A stretch of 64,000 nt of DNA from Steinernema hermaphroditum (GCA_030435675.1 CM059624.1:14408769-14472768), one strand, 5' to 3'; numbered from the stretch's first letter, positions 22,036 through 33,686 are shown. Numbers and translations are program-made. Notes: generated by a model not told the origin, from the letters alone.

Positions 22036-22941
22036 TCAAGTGAAGTATTCACTCATCACAAGGTCAACCTTTGCGTAGAACTCTTTCCTAGCTTTTTTGA
22101 ATTTCTGATTTTCTTGCAAGCGCAATTCGGAGTATTTCATACCATGTTTCTTAATGAAATGCTTCATGCATCGTTGCGATCGACCGGTGTAGGAGCAGCC
22201 GAAAAGTGGGCAGGAAATCTTCAAGTTCAAGTGGACAGCAACATGGTTTCGTCTGTCGTCGAGCAGAATAACCCTACTGCCGCATTTCTTGCAGTATGGA
22301 CTGACTGGATTCTTACCCGTTGTTTCGGATGACGACACGAGATTGCTCGAAGGGAAATACTTCATCTCACATTGAATTGAAGTCGCCAAATTGCGATCGA
22401 GCTGAGCTCGAACATCCGCTTTCTGCTCAGTAGAAAGAGTCTGCATGGTTGTCTTGTGATGTAACTTTAAATGTTGTCGGAAGCTAGATGCCAGTGGTTC
22501 AGACGTGCACTTGGCGATAGGGCAAGGGACAGAAAGCTTTTCATGGCTTCCAATGTGTTGGCGGCGGTGATTCCAGTTTCCTTTGATTTTCTTTCCACAC
22601 ACGGCGCACTGCCAGAGACACAACAGCTCTGACATCCGCTTAGCTTGTTTGCGTGGTGGAAGGTCGTTCTTCAAATTGGAACCTGAGAAAGAATCGTCTT
22701 CTTCGTCACTCATAATGGCTGGGGCGGATCCGGTTTTGGTCAGCTCTCCCTCGTCGGACATGCCATGGTCGATCTGTTCTATATCGCGATCTACGCCAGT
22801 TCCATTCATCTTGGCCTTTTCCAACCAGCTGTGGTACTCCACCATTCTGTCTCGGAGAATGTTTTGAGATTGGAATAAACCCTCAATAGTGTTGCGAAGG
22901 TCTCGGCTCCACTCAGAGAATCGAAATGCACAGGTTGCCAT
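22036..22941 (-). CDS. Four-finger C2H2 protein, family ZF, copy 1 (301 aa)
   Basis: Single exon. The layout is shared by five genes in the window: an N-terminal segment (TIEGLFQSQNILRDRM, probably helical), an acidic linker (SDEEDDSFSGS), then two pairs of zinc fingers. Finger 1 is CAVC...HIGSH, finger 2 CPIAKC...HLKLHH, finger 3 CKKCG...HVAVH and finger 4 CPLFGC...HFIKKH. Fingers 2 and 4 have an unusual C-x4-C spacing, so the protein looks like a duplicated C-x2-C plus C-x4-C module. A TATATAAG box lies about 30 bp before the ATG, and AATAAA begins within 8 bases of the stop. The acidic linker is shorter than in copies 2-5. DNA or RNA binding is likely from the fingers; the role is unknown. 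Confidence 0.85.
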   Translation of the reverse strand: MATCAFRFSEWSRDLRNTIEGLFQSQNILRDRMVEYHSWLEKAKMNGTGVDRDIEQIDHGMSDEGELTKTGSAPAIMSDEEDDSFSGSNLKNDLPPRKQAKRMSELLCLWQCAVCGKKIKGNWNHRRQHIGSHEKLSVPCPIAKCTSEPLASSFRQHLKLHHKTTMQTLSTEQKADVRAQLDRNLATSIQCEMKYFPSSNLVSSSETTGKNPVSPYCKKCGSRVILLDDRRNHVAVHLNLKISCPLFGCSYTGRSQRCMKHFIKKHGMKYSELRLQENQKFKKARKEFYAKVDLVMSEYFT

Positions 22942-23227
22942 AATTTACAAACTATCTCCGCCTGACGCTTATATACGTGAACATGCAAAGCGATGCCATG
23001 GGAAACATTATCAAGAGAGCAAACGAGAGCCGTAACGTTACACGACAATTCCACCTTGTTTATTTCCGTCCCCAGAATTGATTTCTCTAAAGATGGATGA
23101 GCTTGGGAAGGCTAATCATTGGCTAAGGGGTTCCTTTCGGAGCTTCGGAATTGAAGGTTCTTGCAGTAGTACTTGCAGTGGTACAGAGACAGTGTCGGAG
23201 TTAAAGTCAGTGCTTAGTTTTCGCTAG

Positions 23228-23590
23228 TTGTCGTTAGTTGGCACGGTTGTCGAAGTGGTGAAAAAGGTGGATTGCAACGAAGGTCGCCGACGCTCTGAGC
23301 ATCAGCGAAGACGCAACTCCCGGACCACGGACCATCAGATGCAAGCTCAGAAGTGTCCGCTGTGCCGCAAACGATGTTCCGCTGCCGCAGCTGAAGATTC
23401 GCCGATTCCCAGATGCCCCGTGAAGTGCGCCGTCTACGACCGGTTCGACATCAACGCTACGCCAGGGATGAAGTCGTCTGCCAGGCATCCTCTGTTTGTC
23501 TATTTTCGGTGTCGCGCAAGGCAGTCAAAGTCAAAGTCTATCATCCCATCATACAATGGCACCTGCGCTATACCAAACGGACACAAGCCG
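23228..23590 (+). other. Duplicated segment with a Cys-rich open frame
   Basis: An open frame includes KCPLCRKRC and RCPVKCAVYDRFDIN, with two CxxC-like pairs. It has no upstream ATG before HQMQAQ (about 23337), and its left end starts only with TTG. Parts recur at 19103-19245 with frame changes. It may be a decayed exon carrying a zinc-binding motif. Coding status is unproven. Confidence 0.25.
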
Positions 23591-23606
23591 GTATTTATTG
23601 ATAACA

Positions 23607-24596
23607 TCAAGCGAAATATTCACTCATCACAAGATCAACCTTTGCGTAAAGTTCTTTCCTAGCTTTTGCAAATTTCTGATGTTCGTGCAAGCGCCTTTTC
23701 AATCCAGACGTCGCTGCTCCATGCGCCTTGTAGAAATGCGCAAAACATGACTTAATCCGACCGTTGTAAGAGCAGCCAACATGTGGACAGGAAACGTTTA
23801 AGTTCATATGAATAGCGACATGGTTTCGTCTATCTGAGAGGGTAAGAGCCCTACTGCCGCATTTCTTGCAGTATGGATTGATGCCTTCTCTACCCGCAGT
23901 TTCAGATGAAGAAATGAGACTGCTCGGAGGGAAGTACTTCATCTCACATCGAATTGCAGTTTCCACATTGCGATCGATCTGAGATTGAACATCCGCTTTC
24001 TGCGCAGTTGAAAGAGCTTTCTTCGTTGTTTTGTGCCGCGACTTTAAATGGATTGGTAAGTTACGCAAGAGTTCCGACGAGCAGTTTGAAATCGGACAAT
24101 CGACATATAGCTTTTCGTGAGTTTCAATGTGTTGGCGGCGCTTTGGCCAGGTTCCTTTAATTTTCTTTCCACACACGGCGCACTGCCAGAGACACAACAG
24201 CTCTGACACATTCTCAGTTTGTTTACGCGACAGATGCTCGTCCTTCAAAGTCGGTTCTGCCTTTTCATCTGTTATCACACAATCTGTTCCCATTTGATCA
24301 GCTTCGTCATAACCTTCAACGGAGGACACTTCGGAGCCTGAGAAGGAATCGTCTTCGTCGTCACTCAGGATCGCTGGGGCGTATCCTGTTTTGTTCAGCT
24401 CTTCCTCGTCGGACAAGTAGTCGATCTTCTCTCCTATATCGCGGTCTACGCCAGCTGCATTCATCTTGGCTTTTTCCAACCAGCTTCGGTAGTCCTCCAT
24501 TCTGTCTCGGAGAACGTTTTGAGATTGGAATAGACCCTCAATAGTGTTGTGAAGGCGTCGGCTTCGCTTAGAGAATCCAATTGCAGAATTTGCCAT
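23607..24596 (-). CDS. Four-finger C2H2 protein, family ZF, copy 2 (329 aa)
   Basis: The longest member. N-terminus MANSAIGFSKRSRRLHNTIEG, then a 70-residue acidic region (SDEEELNKTG, SDDEDDSFSGSE), then the four fingers with all Cys and His in place (CAVCG, CPISNC, CKKCGSR, CPHVGC). It ends AKVDLVMSEYFA as in its relatives. AATAAA at 23594-23599 (minus) starts eight bases after the stop. About 290 bp upstream of the ATG is nearly identical to the same region of copy 3, so these two arose by a local duplication of gene plus promoter (about 2.07 kb apart). Confidence 0.88.
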   Translation of the reverse strand: MANSAIGFSKRSRRLHNTIEGLFQSQNVLRDRMEDYRSWLEKAKMNAAGVDRDIGEKIDYLSDEEELNKTGYAPAILSDDEDDSFSGSEVSSVEGYDEADQMGTDCVITDEKAEPTLKDEHLSRKQTENVSELLCLWQCAVCGKKIKGTWPKRRQHIETHEKLYVDCPISNCSSELLRNLPIHLKSRHKTTKKALSTAQKADVQSQIDRNVETAIRCEMKYFPPSSLISSSETAGREGINPYCKKCGSRALTLSDRRNHVAIHMNLNVSCPHVGCSYNGRIKSCFAHFYKAHGAATSGLKRRLHEHQKFAKARKELYAKVDLVMSEYFA

Positions 24597-24633
24597 AATT
24601 AACGAGCTATGTTAATTATGGAACGTGGTCTCT

Positions 24634-24697
24634 TGTTTAAATACACCAACATGTAGAAAAAGCGATGCATCCCGAAAAGATGAAAAAGCGATGCCGC
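24634..24697 (-). promoter_or_regulatory. Conserved core promoter block of the ZF family (copy 2)
   Basis: Read on the minus strand: two GCATCGCTTTTTC boxes, then ACATGTTGGTG and a TATTTAA box about 40 bp before the ATG. The same order appears at 26698-26764 (copy 3, minus), 39585-39645 (copy 4, plus, GCATGCTCGTGCATTTAAG) and 22965-23000 (copy 1, minus, GCATGTTCACGTATATAAG). A working consensus is RCATGYTSRYGYATWTAA. Conservation in copies with unlike wider flanks suggests function. Confidence 0.6.
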
Positions 24698-24890
24698 GCA
24701 AACCAGAACTACAGGACTTCTGAAAGGTAAGAAGACCGTCACCTCTCCCGACCGTCCGAGCAGCTGGCGGCGCGGGCTTTGATGATTCAGTGAGACGTAG
24801 GCTTCTCCGAGCTGCGCGGATGGGATTCCACTACGCCAGTTGTGCCACATCGCCGCGCTTGCTCCGGATTAATGTTCACACCTGGGGGTA

Positions 24891-25690
24891 AAGGGGGTCT
24901 AATCGATAGAGCTCGCCTAGCTCTATGCAGCAGTACATCGAAAGTACTATGTTTCATTGGCGGATTTCGCCTAAGAGGTTGACTTTTGTGGAAAAATCGT
25001 CATTTTGCCTTATGTTTTGCAATATTATCGTTTATCAAGACACGTACTATCGGGTAGACCCCTTTATCCCTACCCCAGCCGAGAAAAAAGGGTAAACTGG
25101 CCATTTTTACTGTAAACTGCCCACATATCCACCATATTTTACACTCCCACGCGACCGTCGCGGTACATTGCGTATTCCGGGATTTCGTTGCGGGACCATA
25201 ATCGACCCACCCCTTGCCCACCCCTGAACAGAAAAGGATTCGTCGCTTTACTACACAAGGACCTTGGTGTCGTGATCCGAAACGCCGTCAGTATGTGTGT
25301 TTTTCCGAGTCCACTGAATAGACAAGCTCACAAAATAAGGAACTGAAGGGGAACCGAACTAGGAACTGGACGACTACAAACATAGCACGTCCGCAATTAA
25401 CCATACAAACAGTTCGGAATCAACTGCTCCACTAGCACTATGTCTCAGGGGATGCTAGGCTTTGCGTCTCTTTCACTTTATTCTGTGTGCACCAATCATA
25501 TTGCTCGCAGGATGGTGGTTCCGTGCGAAAGGCTGTCACGTTTTCTGTGTGTTCACGGTCGGTGTTTACCACTGCCGCCCGCACTACTAGTTGGCCTTTA
25601 GCACCAGAAAAAGGCGTCACTTTACTTTCATATTCGATGTGGGTGCTACGATTATGTGGTACATTCGAAAGCGAGTCTTTATTGGTAGCA
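24891..25690. repeat. Interval with a tRNA-derived SINE, minus orientation
   Basis: About 25300-25475 (minus) contains an A-box-like TGGTTAATTGCGGACG and a B-box AGTTCGGTTCCCC, followed by a CTTATTTTGTG tail. It matches 33690-33870. A shorter piece of the same family (ACGCAAGACCTAGCATCC) lies at about 28220-28275. The rest of the interval has no supported gene. Confidence 0.55.
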
Positions 25691-26665
25691 TCAAGCAAAG
25701 TATTGGCTCATTACAAGGGCAACCTTTGCGTTAAACTCTTTCCTGGCTTTTCCAAACTTTTGATTTTCTTGCATGCGCAGTTCTGAGTATTTGATTCCAT
25801 GTTCCTTATTGAAATGCTGCGTATATTGTTGTGTTCGACCGGTGTAAGAGCAGCCGACAATTGGACAGGAAATCTTCAAGCTCAGATGAATAGCGATGTG
25901 ATCTCGTCTTCGCCGCAGTTCAACAACCCTACTGCCGCACTTCTTGCAGTGTGGATTGACTGGATGTCTGCCCGTTGTCTCAGATGACGAAACGAGACTG
26001 CTCGGAGGGAAGTACTTCATCTCATATTTAATTGCAATCGCCATATTGCGATCGATCTGAGCTTGAACATCCGCTTTCCGCACAGTCGAAAGAGCCTTCA
26101 TGGTTGTGTTGTGCCGTGACTTTAAATGGCGTAGGATGCACTGTATCGGTACCTTCGACGTACAGTTGTCGATGGGACAAGCGACATATCGCGTTTCATG
26201 GCTTTGAATGTGTTGACGGCGGTGCTGCCAGGTTCCTTTGATTTTCTTTCCATATACGGCGCACTGCCAGAGACACAACGTTTCTGAGACTGATCTGGCT
26301 CGGTTGCGTGGCGGAAACTCATTCTTCACAGTTGATTCTTCTTTTTCATCTGTTGTCTCATTCATTTGATCAGCTTCGCAATCACTTTCAACGGAAGACA
26401 CTTCGGAGTCAGCGAAAGAATCTTCTTCCTCGTCACTCAGGATCGCTGGGGCACCGCCTGTTTTGTTCAGTTCTTCCTCGTCGGACAGGTAGTCGATCTC
26501 TCCTGCATCGCGATCTCCGCCAACTCCATTCGTTCTGACTTTTGCCAGCCAGTTTCGGTAGTCCTCCATTCTGTCTCGGAGAACGTTTTGAGATTGGAAT
26601 AGACCCTCAATAGTGTTGTGAAGGCGCCGGCTTCGCTTAGAGAATCCAATTGCAGAATTTGCCAT
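25691..26665 (-). CDS. C2H2 protein, family ZF, copy 3 (324 aa), first finger damaged
   Basis: The first 36 residues are identical to copy 2 and the body is similar. The first finger reads CAVYGKK instead of CAVCGKK, so its second zinc-binding Cys is lost. Fingers 2-4 are intact (CPIDNC, CKKCGSR, CPIVGC). The frame is otherwise open to the conserved end (VALVMSQYFA). The 5' flank (26666-26955) is a near copy of 24597-24890. Selection on finger 1 may be relaxed in this copy. AATAAA follows the stop at once, as in the others. Confidence 0.85.
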   Translation of the reverse strand: MANSAIGFSKRSRRLHNTIEGLFQSQNVLRDRMEDYRNWLAKVRTNGVGGDRDAGEIDYLSDEEELNKTGGAPAILSDEEEDSFADSEVSSVESDCEADQMNETTDEKEESTVKNEFPPRNRARSVSETLCLWQCAVYGKKIKGTWQHRRQHIQSHETRYVACPIDNCTSKVPIQCILRHLKSRHNTTMKALSTVRKADVQAQIDRNMAIAIKYEMKYFPPSSLVSSSETTGRHPVNPHCKKCGSRVVELRRRRDHIAIHLSLKISCPIVGCSYTGRTQQYTQHFNKEHGIKYSELRMQENQKFGKARKEFNAKVALVMSQYFA

Positions 26666-26955
26666 AATTAACGAGCTATGTTGGCCTAGAACGTGGTCTC
26701 TTGTTTGAATACACCAACATGTAGAAAAAGCGATGCATCCCGAAAAGATGAAAAAGCGATGCCGCGCAAACCAGAACTACAAGACTTCTGAAAGGTAAGA
26801 AGACCGTTACCTCTCCCGACCGTCCGAGCAGCTGGCGGCGCGGGCTTTGATGATTCAGTGAGACGTAGGCTTCTCCGAGCTGCGCGGATGGGATTCCATT
26901 ACGGCCGTTGTGCCATATCGCCGCGCCTGCTCCGGATTGATCTTCACACCTGGAA

Positions 26956-27250
26956 GCCGCTGAAGATGCTCTAAAACTCCGACGTCTGCACCGCCAGTCG
27001 AACCTAAGATTTTATTCGGTCCGTTCGCTGTGCTCTACGCCTCAGAATCAGCTCGCGGCCTTTTCGGGATTGCCCTCTTCTACGCCAACATCACACGTCC
27101 GTGTGGAAGAAAAAACATAAGCGACAAGGTGTGATATTGTTCTTCCTTGTGCAGTATCTAATGCCTTCGATGGTCGTTGATTCAAGAGTGTGAAAATGGT
27201 AAAACTGAGTATGACCTCCTTCAAATATCAATCTTTGTGAACAACATCAA
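26956..27250. other. Spacer between zinc-finger copy 3 and a small gene
   Basis: No gene or repeat recognised. Confidence 0.4.
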
Positions 27251-27478
27251 TTAGACTTCACGGAACTGCAGAGCAAAGAGTCCGTATTCCAAGTCTGATC
27301 CGAGGTCGATGATCTTCATCTCGAGCACGCGGCCATCGTGGAGAGTTATGTTGATGATGGTAGGCTCAACGCCTTCTTCGATGCGCATCTCCAGCATATG
27401 GGTCCGAATTTGATAGAGAAATCCTCGACCTCCATTGGTTGTAGGGGCGCTGGAGGTAGAACCGGCGTTTGAGTCCAT
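27251..27478 (-). CDS. Small orphan protein, 75 aa
   Basis: Single coding exon starting MDSNAGSTSSAPTTNGG. The rest is a compact alternating hydrophobic/charged segment (YQIRTHMLEMRIEEGVEP, INITLHDGRVLEMKIIDLG) that suggests a small beta-rich fold. A GTTCATTTCAG acceptor ends ten bases before the ATG, as in the other tiny genes here. No signal peptide or membrane segment. Not recognised as a known family. Confidence 0.5.
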   Translation of the reverse strand: MDSNAGSTSSAPTTNGGRGFLYQIRTHMLEMRIEEGVEPTIINITLHDGRVLEMKIIDLGSDLEYGLFALQFREV

Positions 27479-27490
27479 TGTAAGTTGCTG

Positions 27491-29400
27491 AAATGAACGT
27501 ATCGCAAGAAGAAACTGGTGAAGGTGGCAATGAGGTATGGGAATAGCCGACAAAGCGCCTTCAATATAAGCTACCATGGGAAAACGTTCTTGTTTACAAA
27601 TATATCACCATTTCTGCGAAGTGCCTAGTCTCTTGCGGTACTGATAAACAGCAAATCTGGGTTGCGCGATGGCACAGACACCGCGCCCGTACAAATGGCA
27701 ATCGTATAGTTGAAATTGGCCCATTTTCGTGTCAACAAGCTCATGTGCGTGCCACTATCTACATCACGCGGTGGATGCACGTGCCGGCTTTGTGGTCATT
27801 AAGCTCGTGTAAATGCACGGAATCGGTGTGCGTGTGTATTTACCTATGCCGCTGGTAACTCGATGACGACATAATGAAAGAAGCACGGGATGAGCATCGG
27901 GAGGGACGGGTTTGTTGCCATAGCTAGATGGGGTATGTTTGAATTCAAAAGATTGACTATTAAGCGTTTTTGACTGCGGCGCAAAGGTGAACAATATATT
28001 CGGTTAGAGATCGAGACTAATTCGTATCGATCATTCTAGAAACTTTGCATTATGATAGGAAATATCGAAATCCCATGACTTCACGTTTTTTTTGTTGCTA
28101 TAGGCCAAGTAGCTCTGTGGGTATCAGTGGCCTACCGGCAAACAGGCGCATGAAAGGAATGGCGACCACGGCCGACAAGATTCTTTACGGAGTTGACAAA
28201 ACATTGCTCAAAAATTATGAAAAAACGCAAGACCTAGCATCCTCTGAGACCTACGATTGTAGTGTAGCGGAGCTCCGTTCACTTCCCACATCATCCAAAT
28301 TGTTGGCTTAGGCATGAGAAAGGGCGCAGGTTCGCGTGAACGGGACACAGGACGAGGCAGGGATTGGAGGAGAGGTGAGGCACGTACTGGTCATAAAATG
28401 AGGCACGAAATGGGGAATTGCGAACGCGCTTGATCGCTTGGGGTCCGTTTGACGCTGCCCTTTTGTCTGCTGTATGAAACTAACCGCTTCTCAATGGTCA
28501 TTCCCCACAAGACACAGATATCAATGGGGCCGTCGATTCTTTGTGTATTTTATATATAGGGGAACCTGGTTCAAAGCTGTTCTGTAGCTCGATTTCCATA
28601 AAACCAAGGTCTTTACGTCTTTAAATGTTTTAATCAAAGGGATAAAGAAGACTTCTTAAAGAAAATTATCGCCTTGTCGCCGCTTAATTATGACATATTT
28701 GTGCGCGGCCCACCCGAAAAGGAAATTAATTTTGGTCGGTCTTGTGCACGAAGTGAAAAACATAGTGAAAGATACTGGCCATATGAAGTAACCGGTTACA
28801 TTTTGTGTTTTTATACGGTGTATTTGCTTCGGCCACGTCGCCGTTCACTATCTCAGAGTTTCAGTAAGTTGAGATAGCGGTCGTTCCTGGCCGATCCATG
28901 CTCACATAATCGTCGCCAGGGCCCCAGAAGACATGGGGGGTTGTTACAGCGGCATGCTAAATAGGTCATCACCGCCGCCTCTGCCCTTGTTGCCCAATCA
29001 AGCTGCCGCCACCAGCCGAACTGCTAATAGGATTCTGCTCCGTTTGTTGCGCTTCCCAGTCCCAGTATTTCTCGTAGCAACATGTCCACAAGGTCTTCGA
29101 TCAAATACGCTCACATGTGAACCCCTCGTGTTTCATTAGGAAACGCCATTTCGCGCAATTAATTCCGTTTGAAAATCCGATATTTCGTGCCACACGTAAA
29201 CCGCTTATTTTCGATTATATTCGGGACGCGCTCACGCTGCTCCTTAAGCACTCGGGGCACCTGCAGTCGGCACGTTGTCCGCGGTGTCGCGTGGCCTAGT
29301 TAGCAACCACTTCCGCTTTGATATAAAATTTGCTGGCCACCCATCGCGAGCGCCCTTTCCTTGGACGCGCAAATTCCGCGTTCACTGTATCGTTTCAGAG
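27491..29400. other. Region without a supported gene
   Basis: Contains the SINE fragment near 28220-28275 and a 68-codon frame at 28933-29139 beginning MGGCYSGM. That start would suit N-myristoylation, but the frame has no other support. Confidence 0.35.
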
Positions 29401-29683
29401 ATGGTCGATATGACCCCTTCCAACACCGGTCCCAGTATTCAAAGCATTGCCGAACAAATCCTCGCCATGGAACCCCAATTGAATGTCGAAGTTCCGGTGC
29501 CCCCTGTAAGCCCTGACGTTGATGGCTGAGTTCGGCTAAATTTAGGAGTTTGCCGCGTTCATCGCCGAACAAGAACGCCGTGCCGACGCTATCGACGAAG
29601 AAGTCTTCGACCTTATCGCTGACTTGCAAATCAACGAGATGATCCGTTCGATCGCCATGGAACTGTTCCAAGATTTGCTCTGA
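29401..29683 (+). CDS. Small acidic orphan protein, two exons, 80 aa
   Basis: Exons 29401-29505 and 29546-29683 with a 40-nt phase-0 intron (GTAAGC...AATTTAG). A TCGTTTCAG acceptor ends two bases before the ATG. Exon 1 is polar (MVDMTPSNTGPSIQSIAEQI). Exon 2 is a long acidic helix (IAEQERRADAIDEEVFDLIA). AATAAA at 29736-29741 gives a short 3' UTR. It has the same design as the tiny genes at 30.9, 34.8, 35.8, 41.6 and 43.5 kb. Function unknown. Confidence 0.65.
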
Positions 29684-29741
29684 TCTGCCGTGATGCACTT
29701 TGTTACGTTGGTTACCGTACCGTTCATGTTCGGGCAATAAA

Positions 29742-30922
29742 GCGTCAGATGTTGTTGTACAACATTTGCCCTTAGTTTGTGCCTTTCCATCTCCCGTTCA
29801 CGCAGGGAAATAAAAGTGCGCGCGGCCAGGGAAGGACGGTGCGCGACGCCGACGGTTCCTGCACTGTCTGAGGGTGGGCGGAGGGTCGCGCGCGTCTGAG
29901 TGATTTTCCGTCACTTTGTGTACTTCCGTCCTTTTCCCCCCTGTAAGGTGAAATGATCGTAAACCCTAATCTATTGGGTCGCAAATAGGAGCCTTTAATT
30001 TTGCAGTGCTTACTCACTGGGTGAAACCGATTGGCGCATTATTGAATGGCAATTTCCACGTCATATTCCTCTTGATTTTGAAGGCCTACTGTATCCTGCC
30101 AGTCCTTAATCTGGCACCTCTTGACCACAAAATGTGAAGTGATGTATGAGCGTCCTAATCCTTTCTTTCCATCTCCCCTTCATGCAGGGAAATAAAAGTG
30201 TTGGGGCAGGAGAATAACAGCCTTGCGTTCGAAAAGCAGACTGATGCGCGGGCTTCAGCTCGAACCGCCGAGCGTGCCTGTATGCGATCCCTCAATCTTC
30301 CTTGACAAAAAAATAAGCAGAGTTTCATTGTAATGTGTGTGAATAGAAATTGGAAAAGCTACCCCGAAAAGGGCACTCCCTTCAGTGCACATTAACGCGT
30401 CCTATTAATTTGTGGTTGGTGGGAAAGTGACTGTAAAATAAGTGGTAAACAAACGGAAAACAAACCCAAAATTCGTGCTTTTCTCATCTTTCACCGCTAC
30501 TCATTCACATTATCAGAGAGATAAACAGAGGCGCCTCACTTGATTCTCCAACGAGGGTACTGTCACTTTTGGAAACTCGAGAAGATATCTGTGGCCTTTA
30601 TCCACTCCGATAACCATTTATTTACCTATCTGCCTGCAAGTCAACCACCCGTGATCACTGTTCATCAACCCCAACGGATTCAGAATGTCGACGAAATTCC
30701 TCTTCCTTCATCGATAGCCATAAACTCGAAGAGAAGACGCCGGCACGATCGGCAAAGGACAGAAAAAGGGCATCGCTCGCCAAACGGGCAGCGCGCGGCT
30801 GATCTGACTATTTGCACCATTCCTTGCTGTCTCGTGCCAGTAAAGCAGTCGCGTCTCCGTAGCTCTATTTAACATCATCCGCCTGTATCGCTGAGTCGAA
30901 TTTGATTCTTTAATTGCAGAAA
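29742..30922. repeat. Interval with a short duplicated motif
   Basis: TTTCCATCTCCC-TTCA-GCAGGGAAATAAAAGTG occurs twice, at about 29787-29819 and 30168-30200. This is a dispersed short repeat of unknown origin. CpG-rich sequence with GCGCGCGG lies at 30760-30800, ahead of the next small gene. No other gene is seen. Confidence 0.4.
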
Positions 30923-31159
30923 ATGGCCGGCACTAGGCTCCCCATCCGCAGCAGATGCTTCGAGCGATACCTAAGAGAATACAAACCGCTTCCTCGGGTA
31001 AGTAAACATTGCTAAAATGTCGCTCTAGTATCTGCTATTGTCTAGAATATCGATACCCGACACGTCGATGAAATTGTCATGGAGCAGTTTATTCATGCTC
31101 TTTTCCGCATGTATATCGAAGAAGGTCTCGCTGTCGTTCAACCCAACAATGGTCACTGA
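30923..31159 (+). CDS. Small orphan protein, two exons, 62 aa
   Basis: Exons 30923-30997 and 31046-31159. The intron is 48 nt, phase 0 (GTAAGT...TTGTCTAG). An acceptor TTTAATTGCAG ends three bases before the ATG. Exon 1 is basic (MAGTRLPIRSRCFERYLREY) and exon 2 is helical and amphipathic (HVDEIVMEQFIHALFRMYIE). No known domain. Canonical splice sites and the good context support a real gene. Confidence 0.65.
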
Positions 31160-33653
31160 ACATCGTCTTCTGACCGTCCATGGCTTCAAGGCTTCGACTT
31201 ATGTTTTATGCTATTTTCATGTTATAAATAGCGATTACTTAACGACACGCATTATAGAGCTGTTGTTTGAACTGGCCGGTGAAAGTGAAGGAGAAATGTT
31301 AGTGCAATCTGAAGAGAAGCGCGCAAGCATATTTACCATATCGCGCCCTGTTCCTCTTGCTTTGCACCCACCACAAATTGCACAATTGGAGGAATAAGAA
31401 AAGGGATAAATATGATCATAAAGATAACATGGCGTGCGCAACTCTGATCGTCGATGGGCGAGGGGGCAGCTTTCCCTAGGAGTGAGCAAGTACAAGGAGT
31501 CCTTTTTGTGTCTTTGTGCGGCACCCAGCTGTCGCGGAACAGCTGTCACAGGCACATCGCTGTGAGACCATCACAGAGCAGTTCTCCCTCTTTTGATGCG
31601 ACTGATTTTCTGTGACTCGATGAAATCCGCCCCTCCAACAGTGAACCGTTCAGCACCTTGAACTCTTGGCTTTTGGACGCATGTTCTACCACTTTGACGG
31701 GAGAAATACGTATTAGAATGTGAATTGGTAGAATATGAGATCGATGAAAGCGCAGCCTTCTTTACGTATGAAAGCGAATAAAGTCGGAGCCGAACCATTT
31801 GAGGAGCGACTCGAAGAGACGACGAGAGACAAAGGGCATGCGGTTTTCTCTGATCGTCTGCTCATTCTTGGTAGAGCTCCTCGCGAACAGTTACACTTAC
31901 GCTCAGTGTAAAGTACGATCCTTCACTGCATGCTTTGAGTTGGGTCGGACTTACTTCGGAACCGACTGAGCCGAAGCGGAAACCACTCGTAATTCGAATT
32001 CGGGATAGGCTAACTTGTATCGCACCGTCTCCCGCTCGAATGGCGAAATTCGGTTCCACTGCCTATGTCTCTACCGGCAGTCAGCGGGGACGGTCGAATA
32101 TCAGAAGGAACGATTCAAATCCCTGAAGTTCCTTCCGTGAGTTCACTCTTCGTCTGTAAATGGTGTGGCTCCACTATGAAAGTACGAGAGACCGAGAACA
32201 GCTTTAATTACTGAAATTTAAGGCTCTAATTCATAGGTGACACCCCAACTCCGTCCACTTTCCCTCTTCTTTCACTTGCGTGACCACATAAAACAATTAT
32301 AATTTAGTATAATCACATGAATCCCTCATTCCAATTGAAACTTTTATTATCACAAAAATGAACAGTGGTTCATAGCCCATCATTTCCACTTTCAACTGAT
32401 GCATCATCGTGTTCCCAGGAAGGGACAGTCAGTTCATCTGGCCATGACTATTCGGATCTGTGATTCACTTTGGTCGCCACCGATGTTATTCACAAAGGGA
32501 TAGATCCTCAAACTGAGCGTCGATCGGCTGAGTAATGTAATTTCCACCATCAGTCGCTTCGCAATTGCAACCTCTTTTTTTCAACCATTGCAACCACGCA
32601 ACCACGATTTTGTGGTGCGCGCTACGCGACGCGACGGTTTTTTTTTGTCAAAAACGCTCGTGCTAATTCCGATAAGAATGCACGTATCAGTCACATGGTA
32701 TAGTCATGTGAGGAAGCGCAAGACTGCAAAAGAATTTTTACTCTCCCACACATTCCCAGACGCGTCCGATCTCTCATCTGCGTAATCGGAAGTTATGGTT
32801 TTGGATACGGTGATTAAAGGGCGAAAAAGAATTTTGCTGAAAATTTCCAAAATCTGTGCCTCGCTATGTTTGGGATCACTGAACACCTCTTATGTTCGGG
32901 GTCTCCCACTTTGTCCTGGCTTCGGCGCAGGGCGCGGCGCCAGAGTCAAGCGCAGCGATACGATCAGCGAACGGAGCGGGAACTATCATCAGCTGCTAGC
33001 GCGGAGTACGGCGTTTTGGGGCTGGGTGGCTTCCGTGCGAAGCGGCTGCGAAGAGCTGGTGAGGATTTCGATGCGGATGGCCGAGCGCTAATGGCAACCT
33101 TTCTAGTGGCACATAGTAAGGGGCATTACTTGTTCCGAAAATCATTTTTGATACTGCTCTACACGATGCTGAACTTAGTTTCTCAAAAAGCCTAAAAAGC
33201 AGGCCATGCAGTATGAACTTTTCCAAATCGCCAAATGGACTCGTAGCTCAGCCGGTCCCGACATGACGTGCGTGAAGAGACACTACCGTAGTTTCCTTCC
33301 TCACAGTAATTTAATCGGTAATTCGACGGGCCAGAAGTAGAAGAGAAAATTCGTTTCCATTGCAAGCAGTTTAAAAGCGCATTTTGCCATGTGACACGTT
33401 AGTCGTGACCCGTCAAGCAAGTCGTGTCGGGACCATCACATCTTATTATGCGGCCTAAGATCTATGCCTTGAAAAGTACTGAGTTTTCGAGAAACCTATT
33501 TCACCTTCCTGCTCAAGGATTCCAAAAAATAAGATCACACAATTGTCCTCATTTTTTTGTCGGCTATCCAACCCGTCCTCTTTGGCGACCATTTGCAAAA
33601 TAAAACTAATCCCCTATATATAAATGGAGAACCGACGGGTCCGTTGGTCTGTT

Positions 33654-33686
<33 letters not shown>

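Noticed and set aside
23228..23336. N-terminal part of the 144-codon Cys-rich frame
   Set aside because: Begins with TTG and has no ATG until about 23337; the matching copy at 19.1 kb is in another frame.
33239..33320. tRNA gene starting at TAGCTCAGCCGG
   Set aside because: No B-box at tRNA distance and no cloverleaf.
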